From positions 372,001 through 436,000 of the forward strand of contig OZ287708.1 of NCBI GenBank assembly GCA_965649825.1: a DNA stretch of 64,000 nt, in the 5' to 3' direction. Shown here in pieces: positions 23,656 through 35,894 of the stretch. The notes under the pieces were generated by a model, which was given only the letters and a program-made list of their open reading frames with translations, was not told the DNA's origin and ran no database searches. Position 1 is the first letter of the stretch. The number at the start of each line of letters is the position of its first letter. The stretch is from Penicillus capitatus. Lineage: Eukaryota; Chlorophyta. Position numbers and translations under genes: made by a program.

Positions 23656-24240
23656 GGTGAATGCATGTGCCTTTCGACACGAGTCGTCGTTCCGTGTGAA
23701 CAAACACTATTACAAGGCGTTCGATCTCAATAGAAGTGCGATGACCCCACAGAATCTCTCTCCGCCAAAAGCGTCGAATCCAGCATACAGCCGCGGGGCT
23801 CCCTGAGAAACACACCTTTGGTAACTCTGTCGACAGCATCTTTCGTCACCCGACAACGCATCGTCGCTTGAGGCCATCGCTCCCGGAAGACGACAGCACA
23901 TGCAAGATGCCAGAGAATCTTCCTCCGAAGACGGCTGCCGGTCCGATCACTGCGACACCGACTACGGTCGAGAACAGATCCATCTGTCCTACTTTACCGT
24001 CGCCGCACGCGTCCTTCGGCCAGAGAGAGACATCTGACAGCTTCACCTGCATACAGTCGTCAGTCGATCGTGATCGTCCAAACTGTCTGCCATCCGGCTT
24101 GCGTTCGGTGCAATTCGCTGGCTGCAGCACCACAGCTAGATCCAGATCTCTAGGAGCGCTCTCTTCGAGGCTCTGGCGGTTTCTCATACTCTTTGGACAG
24201 AAGAAGTCGTCAATGGCTGCACAGACAGACGAGTGAGTCC
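23656..24240. repeat. End of block U, direct copy of 1-600
   Basis: Near-identical to the start of the window; an inverted copy lies at about 48330-48940. The three copies mark the U/P junction. No gene is supported here. Confidence 0.8.
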
Positions 24241-24789
24241 GCGAGGCCGATGTAAGACGCGATAGAACTTCGCTAGTTGGAGCGAACGGCGTCTTCCAAA
24301 GCACTTACTCGACGCCGTGCGCGAACGCAAACCGAAACGACGACTCCGCGGCCGTCCGCTTCTCGCAGAAGGCGTCGTTCGGTTCCGCTTTCCATGTTCG
24401 AGGGAGTTAGGACCAACGATAACTCCTCAAACCGACTCGCGTTACACCGCGCAGAACGCTCTCTCGATGGCGTCTGCGACGGAGACGCGTGCAAGAGACA
24501 GCCGCCTTGACATAGAGTGTGTGCTGCTTTCGCGAAAAAGAATGCCCGCCTCGTTCCTCTGCTAAGGCAACGCGGAGCTGAGCCGAGCGGTTTGCCGTTC
24601 GGAGAATCGCGTCTGAACAGCCGAGGAGAACGCATGCGCGTTACACTCAGAGAGCAGAACGCCGACAAACTGTAGAGAACTTCCTCTGTAAAACTCCTTG
24701 CAAGGCATCCAGAAGCGCTCTCCCGTTCGCGTCGCGCACACCGGTCACAGAATTCTGCTTTTCTGGACGTCTGGCGGCGATTCCCTCGT

Positions 24790-24875
24790 CCGGCGGCGCA
24801 TGCAGCGCCGCCGAACGGCCACGGTTCCCAGCCGCCACCCGCAGGTCGCGCTCGGCAACCGACGCGGCTATAAAG
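24790..24875 (+). promoter_or_regulatory. TATA promoter of P3
   Basis: TATAAAG at 24869-24875, 81 bp upstream of the P3 start. The GC-rich inverted repeat seen in P1 is present at about 24791-24813. The upstream flank back to 24245 is a copy of the P1 flank. Confidence 0.65.
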
Positions 24876-24955
24876 GTCCTGTCACAGACCCTTCCGCACT
24901 GTCGACTTTCCTTGGCGCCTTCCTGTTTTCCGGAGCTCAAGAGAAGAAGAAGACA

Positions 24956-26243
24956 ATGGCTGACGCACGCATGTTCACAGAAGACGACTACGGATATCCT
25001 GACAGACCGTGAGTCCTGTGGCCATTCGTCGACGCGTCGCGCGCTACGGAGCCTTTCGACTGCGGCTGGACACTCTCCATGAACACGCATGTGTCCGGCT
25101 GCAGTCGAGAAGCTCTGCAGCGCGCGACGCGTCGACGAACTCTTCTTCGACTGATCTCTAACTCTTCTGTGTGTTCCCAGTTTCGCCCAGGTCACGTTGA
25201 GGGAGGTCCTGGGCAGTCACCCGCCCAGGGCCTTCGAGGGCTTGGACGAGGCCGCGCGTGTGCAGTTGTATTGGGATTTAAAATCCCGAACAACTGCGCA
25301 GAGGGGTCAAGCGCACATCGATGCGCAGACCCCTCCTGTGCGGTTTGGACCCAATAGGGTCCAAACCCCACAGCCGCGGCCTGTGCGGCGGGCAAGGGTC
25401 CTCTCCAGCGAGGAGAGGAGAGCGCGGCTGGCCCAAGAGGGCCAGCCTGCTGCACCTCCGCCGCCCCAGCGTGTCCCGCCCTATGCGCCGCCTCCGCCGA
25501 CCTCCGAGCCTGCCGCACCGCCTCCGTGCAGCCAGCCGCCAGCCCAGCCACCCGTCTCCCAGGTTGGCGCACCACCGGCAGCCTCTCAGCCTGCTGCTCC
25601 TCCACCCGTCTCGGAGCCAGCCCAGGGGCCTGTCGATCCTCAGGCCCAGCCTGCCGCACCGCCTCCAGTCTGTCAAGCGGCCCAGTCTCCCCAGATGGAG
25701 TGGTCTTCTGCGCCGCCAGCTGCGCCGTTTACCCAGCCGCCTGCCAGCTATACTGCCCAGTCGTCAGCCGCCATTCCCGTCGAGTCTCCCCAGATGGAGT
25801 GGTCCCCTGTTCCATTCCCGCAGCCGACCCTCTCTCCGCCTTCTCTGCAGCACAGCCAGACCCCCTTGTTCCCTCCCCGACCGCAGGTTTTCTGCATTCC
25901 TGCCTCCCCTCCCCCCGTAATTCCGTCTCGTCCCTTACTTTTTTCCCTACCTGCTCTTCCATCCCCCTTTCCTAAACGGACATCGCTCTTTTCCCTCCGT
26001 CAGCCACCCCCCATCCCTCCCCGTAACTCTATTTTTCCGGTCAGACGACCTGGATTCCCTCCCCGGCCTTTTTTTATGTCTGGCGAGTGCGTACAGATCT
26101 GCCCTCCAGCCATCCCGCAGCGACTGTTTTTCATGTCAGGAGAATGTGTAAGTAAATCATTCTTTTTAAGTCTCTCTAATGCTATGTTTGCTGTGTAGGT
26201 TTCAATCCAGAACTGGCCTGTATGGGGGGCCAGACCCTTTTGA
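24956..26243 (+). CDS. P3, proline-rich protein of the five-copy family
   Basis: Inferred 354 aa from exons 24956-25008, 25181-26147 and 26199-26243; GT-AG introns of 172 and 51 nt. It starts MADARMFTEDDYGYPDRP. Exon 2 is nearly identical to P1, including the Pro/Ala/Gln-rich centre and both MSGEC motifs. Exon 1 and the intron instead resemble P2/P4/P5, which points to exchange between loci. The hairpin cluster begins at 25208. It is followed at once by T3 and then by the full kinesin gene. Function unknown. Confidence 0.75.
25025..25140 (+). other. Inverted repeat inside P3 intron 1
   Basis: Same 44-bp arm structure as in P1 intron 1, starting at GTCGACGCGTCGCGCGC and returning to its complement near 25137. 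The left arm has several substitutions, as in P2. Confidence 0.8.
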
Positions 26244-26500
26244 GTTTTTCTAGCTGTCATCTTGGGGGTCAAAAAATTTAAAAAAAACAAAAATTTTTAT
26301 TTTCTTCTCTCATATCTCACATTTTTTGCGTGAGATTTTCAGAAAAAAATTTAAAAACAAAAAAAAAAAATAAAAGGGGCTGTTTTCGTTGTTTTGATGT
26401 CTCTCTGCCATTCCACCTTCGCTCTGCTGTGGTTGGCTGTGTGTTACCTATATTTGCCTGGAGGCTGCTGTGTGCTATCTGCTGTTCTGTTGCACAAAGG
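26244..26500. other. A/T-rich 3' flank of P3
   Basis: Holds A/T runs, the stem-loop at 26314-26336 and the first degenerate GGAGGCTG units of T3. No gene. Confidence 0.5.
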
Positions 26501-28995
26501 ATTGTGTGTCCGACCTGCTGTCGTGATGTTATTGGAGGCTGGAGGCTGCTTTACTGTCGTGATGTCATTTGAGGCTGGAGGCTGCTTTACTGTCGTCGTG
26601 TCATTGGAGGCTGGAGGCTGCTTTACTGTCGTCGTGTCATTGGAGGCTGGAGGCTGCTTTACTGTCGTCGTGTCATTGGAGGCTGGAGGCTGCTTTACTG
26701 TCGTCGTGTCATTGGAGGCTGTAGGCTGGTGTTTACTGTCACATGTCATCGGAGGCCCGGAGGCTGGTCAGTACTGTCACATGTCATTGGAGGCCCGGAG
26801 GCTGGTCAGTACTGTCACATTTCATTGGAGGCCCGGAGGCCCTCGTGGATGTTCCACCTGCTGCCCTGCTGTCGCTGGAGGCCCGGAGGCCCTCGTGGAT
26901 GTTCCACCTGCTTCCCTGCTGCCCTGCTGTCGCTGGAGGCCCGGAGGCCCTCGTGGATGTTCTACCTGCTTCCCTGCTGCCCTGCTGTCGCTGGAGGCCC
27001 GGAGGACCTCGTGGATGTTCCACCTGCTGCCCTGCTGCTCTGCTGTCGCTGGAGGCCCGGAGGCCCTCGTGGATGTTCCACCTGCTGCCCTGCTGCCCTG
27101 CTGTCGCTGGAGGCCCGGAGGCCCTCGTGGATGTTCTACCTGCTGCCCTGCTTTCGCTGGAGGCCCGGAGGACCTCGTGGATGTTCCACCTGCTGCCCTG
27201 CTGCTCTGCTGTCGCTGGAGGCCCGGAGGCCCTCGTGGATGTTCCACCTGCTGCCCTGCTGCTCTGCTGTCGCTGGAGGCCCGGAGGCCCTCGTGGATGT
27301 TCCACCTGCTGCCCTGCTGCCCTGCTGTCGCTGGAGGCCCGGAGGCCCTCGTGGATGTTCTACCTGCTGCCCTGCTTTCGCTGGAGGCCCGGAGGACCTC
27401 GTGGATGTTCCACCTGCTGCCCTGCTGCTCTGCTGTCGCTGGAGGCCCGGAGGCCCTCGTGGATGTTCTACCTGCTTCCCTGCTGCTCTGCTGTCGCTGG
27501 AGGCCCGGAGCTCGTTTTGGATGATCTGCACGTCGTCTTGCCGCCACTGGAGGCTGTTAAGGACGTCCTACATTTTTGCGCTTGCAGTCATTAGAGGCCG
27601 TTGCTGCTGCTGGAGGTCGTCAAGAGCGTCCTACCTGACGTCCCGCCGCCCCTGGAGGCGGTCTCTGGCGTCGGCTCCGACGTCTGGCCGCCAATGGAGA
27701 CAGTACCAGGCGTCCACCCGACATCTGGCCGCCAATGGAGACAGTACCAGGCGTCCACCCGACATCTGGCCGCCAATGGAGGCGGTCTCTGGCGTCCGCT
27801 CCGATATCTGGCCGCCAATGGAGGCGGTCACAGGCGCCCTTCCTACTGTCCCGCCGCCAATGGAGGCGGTCTCTGGCGTCCGCTCCGACGTCTGGCCGCC
27901 AATGGAGACAGTACCAGGCGTCCACCCGACATCTGGCCGCCAATGGAGACAGTACCAGGCGTCCACCCGACATCTGGCCGCCAATGGAGGCGGTCTCTGG
28001 CGTCCGCTCCGATATCTGGCCGCCAATGGAGGCGGTCACAGGCGCCCTTCCTACTGTCCCGCCGCCAATGGAGGCGGTCTCTGGCGTCCGCTCCGACGTC
28101 TGGCCGCCAATGGAGGCGGTCACAGGCGCCCTTCCTACTGTCTCGCCGCCAATGGAGGCGGTCACAGGCGCCCTTCCTACTGTCCCGCCGCCAATGGAGG
28201 CGGTCTCTGGCGTCCGCTCCGACGTCTGGCCGCCAATGGAGGCGGTCACAGGCGCCCTTCCTACTGTCCCGCCGCCAATGGAGGCGGTCTCCGGCGTCCG
28301 CTCCGACGTCTGGCCGCCAATGGAGGCGGTCTCTGGCGTCCGCTCCGACGTCTGGCCGCCAATGGAGACAGTACCAGGCGTCCACCCGACATCTGGCCGC
28401 CAATGGAGGCGGTCTCTGGCGTCCGCTCCGATATCTGGCCGCCAATGGAGGCGGTCACAGGCGCCCTTCCTACTGTCTCGCCGCCAATGGAGGCGGTCAC
28501 AGGCGCCCTTCCTACTGTCCCGCCGCCCCTGTAGACAGTACCAGGCGCCCTTCCTACTGTCTCGCCGCCAACGGAGGCGGTCACAGGCGCCCTTCCTACT
28601 GTCTCGCCGCCCCTGGAGACAGTACCAGGCGTCTACCCGACATCTGGCCGCCAATGGAGGCGGTCTCTGGCGCCCTTCCTACTGTCTCGCCGCCCCTGGA
28701 GGCGGTCTCTGGCGTCCGCTCCGACGTCTGGCCGCCAATGGAGGCGGTCACAGGCGCCCTTCCTACTGTCCCGCCGCCCCTGGAGACAGTACCAGGCGTC
28801 TACCCGACATCTGGCCGCCAATGGAGGCGGTCTCTGGCGTCCGCTCCGATATCTGGCCGCCAATGGAGGCGGTCACAGGCGCCCTTCCTACTGTCCCGCC
28901 GCCAATGGAGGCGGTCACAGGCGCCCTTCCTACTGTCCCGCCGCCCCTGGAGGCGGTCTCTGGCGTCCGCTCCGACGTCTGGCCGCCAATTGAGG
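26500..28995. repeat. Tandem array T3 downstream of P3
   Basis: First come about six units of GGAGGCTGGAGGCTGCTTTAC type (26525-26740). Next are 49- and 58-bp units around CTGGAGGCCCGGAGGCCCTC (26830-27510), then type-1 42-bp units (CCGCCAATGGAGGCGGTC) from 27640 to 28990. The order of unit types matches T1 and, inverted, T4. All three plus frames and part of the minus strand are open for over 1 kb, including a 601-codon frame. I regard these as by-products of the stop-free 3n repeat. Confidence 0.9.
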
Positions 28996-29112
28996 CCGTC
29001 AGGGATCACCTGTGCCATAGAAGGAGGCTATGCCAAGATAGTGGACTACTTACGAAGCAAAGGGGCAGCAACGTATTACCTGCCTCACATCTGGCAGCCA
29101 ATGGAGGCCTAA
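28996..29112 (+). pseudogene. Ankyrin-like remnant at the end of T3
   Basis: Same segment as 6535-6660, reading CAIEGGYAKIVDYLRSKGA in frame with the preceding repeats and stopping at 29112. It resembles a single ankyrin repeat. Coding status is uncertain. Confidence 0.4.
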
Positions 29113-29480
29113 CATCTGCTTTGACTGACTGCAGGCAGCCATTGGCGGTTTACCTTCTGCTCTGGCCGTCACTAGAGGCAGTCTGGGTGCCCTACCTTGT
29201 CTTTGCTATTGCTGGAGGCCTTCTCTGCGGTTGGAGACTTTCGTGGAGCGTCCTACCTGATGCCTAGAGGCTGTTGTCGTGTCGTGTCGAGAAAAATACA
29301 ATCTGCTGATTGGTGAAAAAAGGGCCATTTTTCCTTGCCGACTATGTTCTGTGAAATGACAGATTTGGATGTTTGCTCTGGGTAGGATACTGTTTCTGAT
29401 CAGTAAGAACAGATGTAGAAACGAAACCGCAGTTTTTACGAGATTGAAGAACACAACTGTAAAAGCATAAAATGTTCAAG
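29113..29480. other. Spacer between T3 and the kinesin tail
   Basis: Degenerate repeat remnants to about 29280, then sequence shared with 7010-7200 and 43430-43640 (likely 3' untranslated or intergenic). No gene seen. Confidence 0.4.
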
Positions 29481-29592
29481 TTACAGCGCGCTCTGTGGTT
29501 GGACGTATCGATAGACCACCGAAAATAGCGAGGAAGAAGATGAAACTGACGGTGGGGCAGCAGCCATAGTGTGGAACGACGCACTGTGGTGG

Positions 29593-30895
29593 CTAGACAG
29601 AATACGTGATACATTCGCCAATCGAATCCACATCCAGCAGTTCTCTGAGCATTGCGCTCGCGTAGATGCGCTGGAAGGGCACGAACAGAATCCACGACGA
29701 TTCACCGTCGGGTTCCAGCACATGGGACACTCTGATAACCAAGGCGATGTGCTCGCGTCTGCAGGACAGTGCCTCTTTGTGAAGCGTCTTCTCCGTCTCC
29801 GTTGAGAGAACCGAGGAGGAATTCGTTCTCTTGTCTAGTCTCAGCTTATCGTCTCCTTGCACGCAGACATCGATGTGATATTGATTCGAGCAGTGCTTGG
29901 CAACACCATCTAACTGTCGTGGATCTTCTTAGCTGCTCGTTCAGTCCGGTCAGAACATTCGCAATTCGGATCTCCGTGCGTTCTCAGGTTTCCTCTGAGA
30001 CTCCGATTTCCTGTTGGCGAAAATAAACTTGGAAAGCTCTGACTTCGTCGTTCGTCTTAAGTTCAGCTGCATGGAAGGTGCTGTCGTTCAACTTTGTCCT
30101 TTCGGCACACGACTTCTCTACGTCTGTCGATCTTCAGGGCATCAGGAAGCACATCAAGGACGTGTTATTTATTGACTCCGGTGAACGATAGGCGAAGATG
30201 TGTCTTCGGAACATTGTCCCGCTGAAGAATCCCTCATCAGGTAAGGAAGATCAAGGCTTCATCCCGACGAGAGTCGCCGTCGCGCGTGGCGAGTGAATTC
30301 TCACTGTCGCGTTCTAAAACAATTGCGACACTCTGCCAATTCGTGTTCAATGCCAACCTTGTCTGAGATTTTACACGGCGAACTCTACTGTGAAGAAGGC
30401 AAATCTGCCGATTCCGTTTTTTGACTCTCGACTTGGCAGTCCTGACAGAACGAAGAGTACAGGAGACGACCATTCGGACGAGTTAAGGATTTTAAACCGC
30501 TACACAATTCCAACTTTCGACGATGAAAACAAGAGATTCGAAACTGCGATTTCGCTACTTGGTATCTGCTTATCGTAAAAATGATGCTGCACAAACAGAT
30601 GTCTAAGACCGAGCTCAGTCGTTGGTGGGCATGGCAGATGAAGAGCGCAGACTGCGGTCGATTCGTTGCAGGACATCGCGCGCGATGCTTGGCGCGCGCG
30701 AGATGATATCGGACGGTGGAGGAGATGGATCTTCGACCATGGTCGTACGTTCTGAGGTCGGATGGGAGTCTCTGTGTCTGTAGGACGGCAAGCAAAGGTA
30801 GGGCATCGTAATCGGCTGCGATGCCGATGAAATCGAGCTTTTCCTGCCACACCATCGATTAGCCCATCGCCATGTTTGATATGCGTCGACCACGT
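29593..30895 (-). CDS. Tail region of the kinesin-like gene, or a separate downstream gene
   Basis: The minus ORF at 29593-29862 begins near SNQYHIDVCVQGDDKLRLDK and includes SSWILFVPFQRIYASAMLRE. Copies at 7201-7584 and 43040-43423 keep the frame to LFSVVYRYV-PQSAL. Here a 2-nt deletion near 29610 changes the end to GECITYSV. Upstream blocks at 30237-30473 and 30600-30850 (KLDFIGIAADYDALPLLAVL) are probably exons. Splice links to the coil region are unresolved, so this may be the kinesin C-terminus or another gene. No domain is recognised. Confidence 0.4.
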
Positions 30896-31133
30896 ATGAG
30901 TATCGCTGTGCGTCCTTCGACGGGGATTTCTGCTACCGGGCGATACCACCTTGCTCCTCGCCACTGACACCAGCGTATCCACGTCTCTCTTTTGCGTCGT
31001 CTGCGAAAACGAAAAAACGGATGCGACGTCGAAGAGAGTGAGAAATGATCGGACGCCTGCCGTTCTCTGCCAGCCACGAAGACGTTCATTCTCTTTCGCC
31101 AGGCGTTTGCTGGTATTCACCAGTTCCAAAACT

Positions 31134-34100
31134 TCATCGTTTATATTCCTGTCTTGATGTGACAGCGATGCGCGCTGCTGATCGGCTACGGAGAACAATA
31201 GAGATTGCCGAGTAGCAACCGGGAGCGTGATAACTTTTTTGTCGAAGTTCAGCCTCCAGTCTATCTTGTCGGCTGCGTCGCCCATCGGACTGGAGGTCCG
31301 CATGAAGCTCTGCGTTTTCTCTTACCTGCAGACGATATCGAATTTCGGCGTCGCTCGCCGTTCTCTTCAGCGTGTCGATATCGTCTTGCCGTTCGACGAT
31401 CATGCGATCCCGATCGCCAACGATCTTCGTTAAGCGCATGACCTCTCTCTGGAAATGATGCGCCTTCTCTCTCTCAGCGTCGCATTTCGCCTGCAACAGA
31501 TAGCTTCACTTGCGGAGAGGCACGTGACCGAGGACGACATTGCACTCAGCAAGAGCGCGTTTTAGCATCGCTGCCTCCTGCTCAGCACGTTCACGGTCGG
31601 CATGGAGAGTCCGCTGCAGCCGGTCGCGTCGGGAGAGGTCTTGACTGAGTTTGTCGATGCGTTCATCAAATTCGCCATTCGCACGCGATTGAGCTTCCAA
31701 TCTCTCCTGCATTGATCGGCCAGAGGGACCGGTACCGTGCCGCAAACCAGCCAGCCCACCTGAAGGGACAGGTTCTCGGCTGCTAAGGTCTGTTTCTCGT
31801 CGGCTATTTGAGCGACATCGCGATTGGTCAGCTCGAGGGTGGACTGAATGCGTTTCAGTTGCTCAGCAAAAGCCTCGACTTCTTGTTCTTTCTTCGAGAT
31901 CAGATGACGAGCGCTTTCCAATTCGACCTCGCTCTTTTGGCTGTTTGTCTATGGCACGCTTTTTGAATGCGCTGCCCAACTCTTTACAGGCACGCGATAC
32001 CAGCTGCACTTCGAGCTGAGCGTCCTGCTCGTCTATCTTTTCTTGGAGGGTGGCCAGATGCTGCTCTTTCGTTCTCAATGTCTCTTGATCTTGCACGAAT
32101 CTGCCCTCTATCTCTCTCATGCGTTTGAACTCTGCCTCGCTTTCACGCCTCAATCTATCGTTTTCGAATTTCAGCTCCGCCAATTCTGCCTGACAGGCGT
32201 GTCAGGTATTATCATGCAGGAAGAGAAGGGGATTCCACTTCCAGTCGACTCTTTTCGGCCAATGCCGTGACGAGAGTTTCACTGGCCGTCTTGGCATTCG
32301 CTAGAATGGCCTCTTTCTCTGCCTTCAGGCTTTCGACCTGTTTCTCTTGACAAGAGATGACATTGTTCGCCTTGGCGACCTCGGTTTCGAGGGATTCTAT
32401 GTTCTGTCGTGCTGTTTGGAGTTTGACCTCCAGAGATGCCCCCTTATCCCGCGTTCTTTGGAGCATCTCTTGTTCTCTTGATAGACTTGCTTCTGATTCG
32501 CGCAGTCTGGTAAGCGCGTGGACGTCGATGCATATCTATTGGCGTAGGATCGCGCACCTGGTACGCGTGCACTCAAGTTGCGTCTCCGTTTTCCGCAATC
32601 GACACGTCAAAGTATTCCACTTTGCCGATAGAGCACTTGCCAAGTCTTTCCACCTTCCTTCCGACTGCCTCTCGGACACCGAAACGACGGATACGCCATC
32701 CGAACTCTTCACAAAGGCACGTATTTCTTCCAAAGCATTCGCCATCTTCGTGCATTGCTCCTTATACTCGGCAAGTTCCTTCACCTGATTATCGAAATCG
32801 CTTGATCTCGATCGGAGGATCTCGATTGTTTCGTTACCTGCGCTTTTAATCGCTGTTCTCTTTCTGATAGATGTCGGATGTTTTCCGAATGCGCATCGTT
32901 TGCTTCCTTGTATTTTTTGATCTGTTCTTCCAGATGGCGGTTGGACTGCTCCCTCTGGTCCAGTTGGCAGCGGACGAAAGCCAACTCTTCTCGCAGTTGA
33001 GCGTGATCGACGGACAAAGACGCTTTATCAGATTCCGTACTACGGTTAAGATCTTGCAAACATGCAAGTTTCTTTTCGGCGCAATCGGCGTTGTTCTCCA
33101 AAATCTCTATCTGCGAAACTGCACGCAACTTCGCCGCAGTCTCCGCTGCAACGGAGTTCGATAGCAACTCGATCTGCGATCGCAATCTCGCATTTTCGCC
33201 CTTGACCTTCTCCATCTACAGCCGAACGTCGAATGCACATCGCAATGACACGCGCATACTTACTTCGCAAACATGCTTGTGCCCATCGACTCGATGTGAC
33301 TGCCGTATCTCTTGAGTCTCTTTATCCTTTTGTTGGAGAGTGCTCACGAGCTCGGCATTCTCATTACACTTCAGGCGAAGCTCTTGCTGAAGTTGGCATC
33401 TATCTTCCTGCTCCTTCTCGAGTTCCTCCGAAAGAGTCTTTGCTCTGTTCCCTCTCTGTTCCTTCTCGTTCTTCGTCGTATCCAACTGAATCGATGCATC
33501 ATCGAGTTCGGCCTGTGCGTAAGAACATGCGTGCTGTCCAGAATGGCGGCGAACGGGGAGATATACTTGCAGTCGTTGATTTCGCGCCTTCTCTTCGAAA
33601 AGCTGTTCCTTGACATAGCAGGACTGCTTAAGAATCGATTCCAGCAATGCTTCCCCTTTAATATTCCCAGAATGGCGCCGGAGAATGGCAAAGAGGTCGG
33701 CGAAGGTGCTCTCTCCGATTGTGCCGAACTTTGGCGATGCCGCTCTCCAATCGATCATCGTTTCCGCGCACTGCGTTTCATCCGACGACACCTTGTCAAG
33801 CCTACACACCCATCCTTTTTTCGAAGGCGCACGGGTTCCGAGTGTTGCTTTAATTGGTATGCGTCGGAGGATGGGCCGCAAGGATTCTTAGCCGAATGGC
33901 GATGATCGCTGCGTCCTTGTCCCCGATCGCCTGGCGATCGGGACGGCGCATACGAGGTCGCAGTGTCACGCCGACGCATGCTTTCCTTCGTTGACGGCGT
34001 TTCCGGACGATGGCAGTTCATGCATACGCGTTTCCACGCAGGTCGGACAGTCACGACCGAATCGTTATGATCACTCAATTGTCGGATTCGTTGCGCGAAG

Positions 34101-35359
34101 CTCAAAGTCGCCAGACTTGCTTCGGCACACTGCAAACAATTGCACTATCGCTGCCAGCATCGCTCGAGTAGATACCGCTGGGTCGTTGTCCACTGTAGCG
34201 ATGAAACAGATATGCCCTGCGTTTTCCAGAACGCCTTGCATCCATCTTGTCAAGCGATGATCTCTCCAAGGGATTCTTAGACAGCTGCTGACAGACGGTA
34301 TGCGAACTACGAGGACGAGGATTCAGAGGGTGCACTCGACCTTTCGGTGGTGGATTCTTCGGATCGCAAATATCGTCGTTTTCCTAGGTGCTTGAAAACA
34401 CCCATCAAACTTGAGAGACCGGCGGCCAAGGTGCGTCCATCTTCTGGCTTCGCTTTCTCCAGACTTGCCAATTCCACGAAAGCGAGTGTCGTTGCCTTCG
34501 GTGGTCGGGACGATCGGCCATCGAGAAGCTTAAGGGTCAACATCGTGTGGCAGAGGTAAGCGCCGTTACACCACCCATCGCAAAAATCGAGCGGCGGCAA
34601 CAGCATCTCCAAGTCGCTCGCTGACGATACCATCCGTTGCGTCAGCTTTGCGACGGCATGGGGAGGAGGCGTCTCTTTCAGATTCAACGGCGCCCTGTTT
34701 CTCGGCGCAAGCAAATCGATCAACATCGCGTCTTTTCCGGCCGTCAGCGCTGGATTCATCGTGCGAATTATCGACGATGACGACGAGATTCTACCGACGT
34801 ACCGCAGCTACTGGCAGAGAGAGTGAAGTGGCTGTCTTGCACCATATCTAAGTGTTCACAAATCGTGCAGTATGCGCGTTGTATCACACCGCCACCCTCA
34901 GTGCGATACCCTCCGTGTCCCTGAAGATCATTCCCTTAGCAGTGGATGAGTATTGTGCCTGGGTGCCTGTAAAGAAAACGTCTTGCCGGAATTTGGAGCG
35001 CCGTAAGCGAAGACGACAGTATTCGTTCCCTATAGAACACGATGGATTTCGGAGCCGATTTTGCCGCCGACAGCATCACTCGAAGAAAATGCTCAACGGC
35101 AGGCTTCGCCGAGAGATGGTACACTTGATCTTGTGTCGATCTTTCGTCGTGCACGACGTCGATGTCGAATGCCGGAGACTACAAAAAGAGATCCGACGTC
35201 TTTGCCGTCTAACGATTGCTTAGTATCGACCTGTCGAGAACAGATGGCGGACTGTTTGGTTTCGAGCATCTCGCCGGGCCGAATCCGAACCGAAACGGTC
35301 ACCTTGGGGCATTGCATCCCCCCGTTCTCGCGATGCCTCTCGTCTCTTCTGTCTGACAT
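31134..35359 (-). CDS. Kinesin-like protein with degenerate switch motifs
   Basis: Motor exons read from the family alignment: 35231-35359 (TVSVRIRPGE), 35080-35178 (FDIDVVHDERSTQDQVYH), 34910-35029 (VVFAYGAPNSGKT, the P-loop), 34812-34847, 34341-34749 (MLIDLLAP, then TLAFVELASLEK), 34176-34287 (IPWRDHRLTRWMQ) and from 34129 (ASLATLSFAQRIRQL). Introns are 46-62 nt. Switch I SSRSH appears as AYLCH and switch II DLAGSE as ELASLE, so ATP-driven motility is doubtful. After the P-loop the frame needs one more T in a T run near 34980: an assembly error or a real lesion. A long coiled-coil stalk follows (33216-33881, 32781-33215, 32536-32784, 32212-32466, 31863-32183, 31134-31745), for example LEEQIKKYKEANDAHSENI. 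The start at 35359 is the first ATG before the motor. Confidence 0.75.
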
Positions 35360-35894
35360 CGTCGATGATCGATCGACGCGCGAAGACGCGATGGACGTTG
35401 GATGGCGTTGACCTTAGGCAGCGAAATCGCTATAGATCACGATCGCATTGCTTCGATATCGACGTCGCTATCCACCGTGCGTTTCGATCGCGATCGCATC
35501 ACACATCCAACTGGCGACATGATGGACCATTTTTACTTGTCGATGGTCGTTACTATCCCGCGTCAACAAGAATAACCGTCAGTTACGTCAAAGGCAACTC
35601 GAATCTCGCCTTGCCCCCAGACAATAATGAATGTCACACGTAAGAAAGAAAGAAATGACCTGCCAAGAGTATCTCTTGATCTTGTCCCTAATGGAAATAT
35701 TCAAGTTTCTGATTCGAGCGAGACTTCCAACATCTCATGTCGCAATGACAGATGACTGTTCAGCTGAACTCACGAGGCTTTTGAGCTTCCTTCCGTCAAA
35801 TCCATCATTCCCCCAAATCTAACAGCATTCCACCAGGCTTCCTTCTTTTTTCTGTCACCGAGTGTCTTGATCGTATGAATAATGCCTGATGCTT
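35360..35894. other. Intergenic, upstream of the kinesin-like gene
   Basis: Single-copy sequence between the stop of the four-TM gene and the kinesin start. Short open frames only; no feature I can support. Confidence 0.5.

Noticed and set aside
26729-29267. Very long open frames (up to 601 codons) in all three plus frames and on minus across T3
   Set aside because: They follow from stop-free repeat units whose length is a multiple of three; several frames on both strands are equally open, with no start context and no frame preference.
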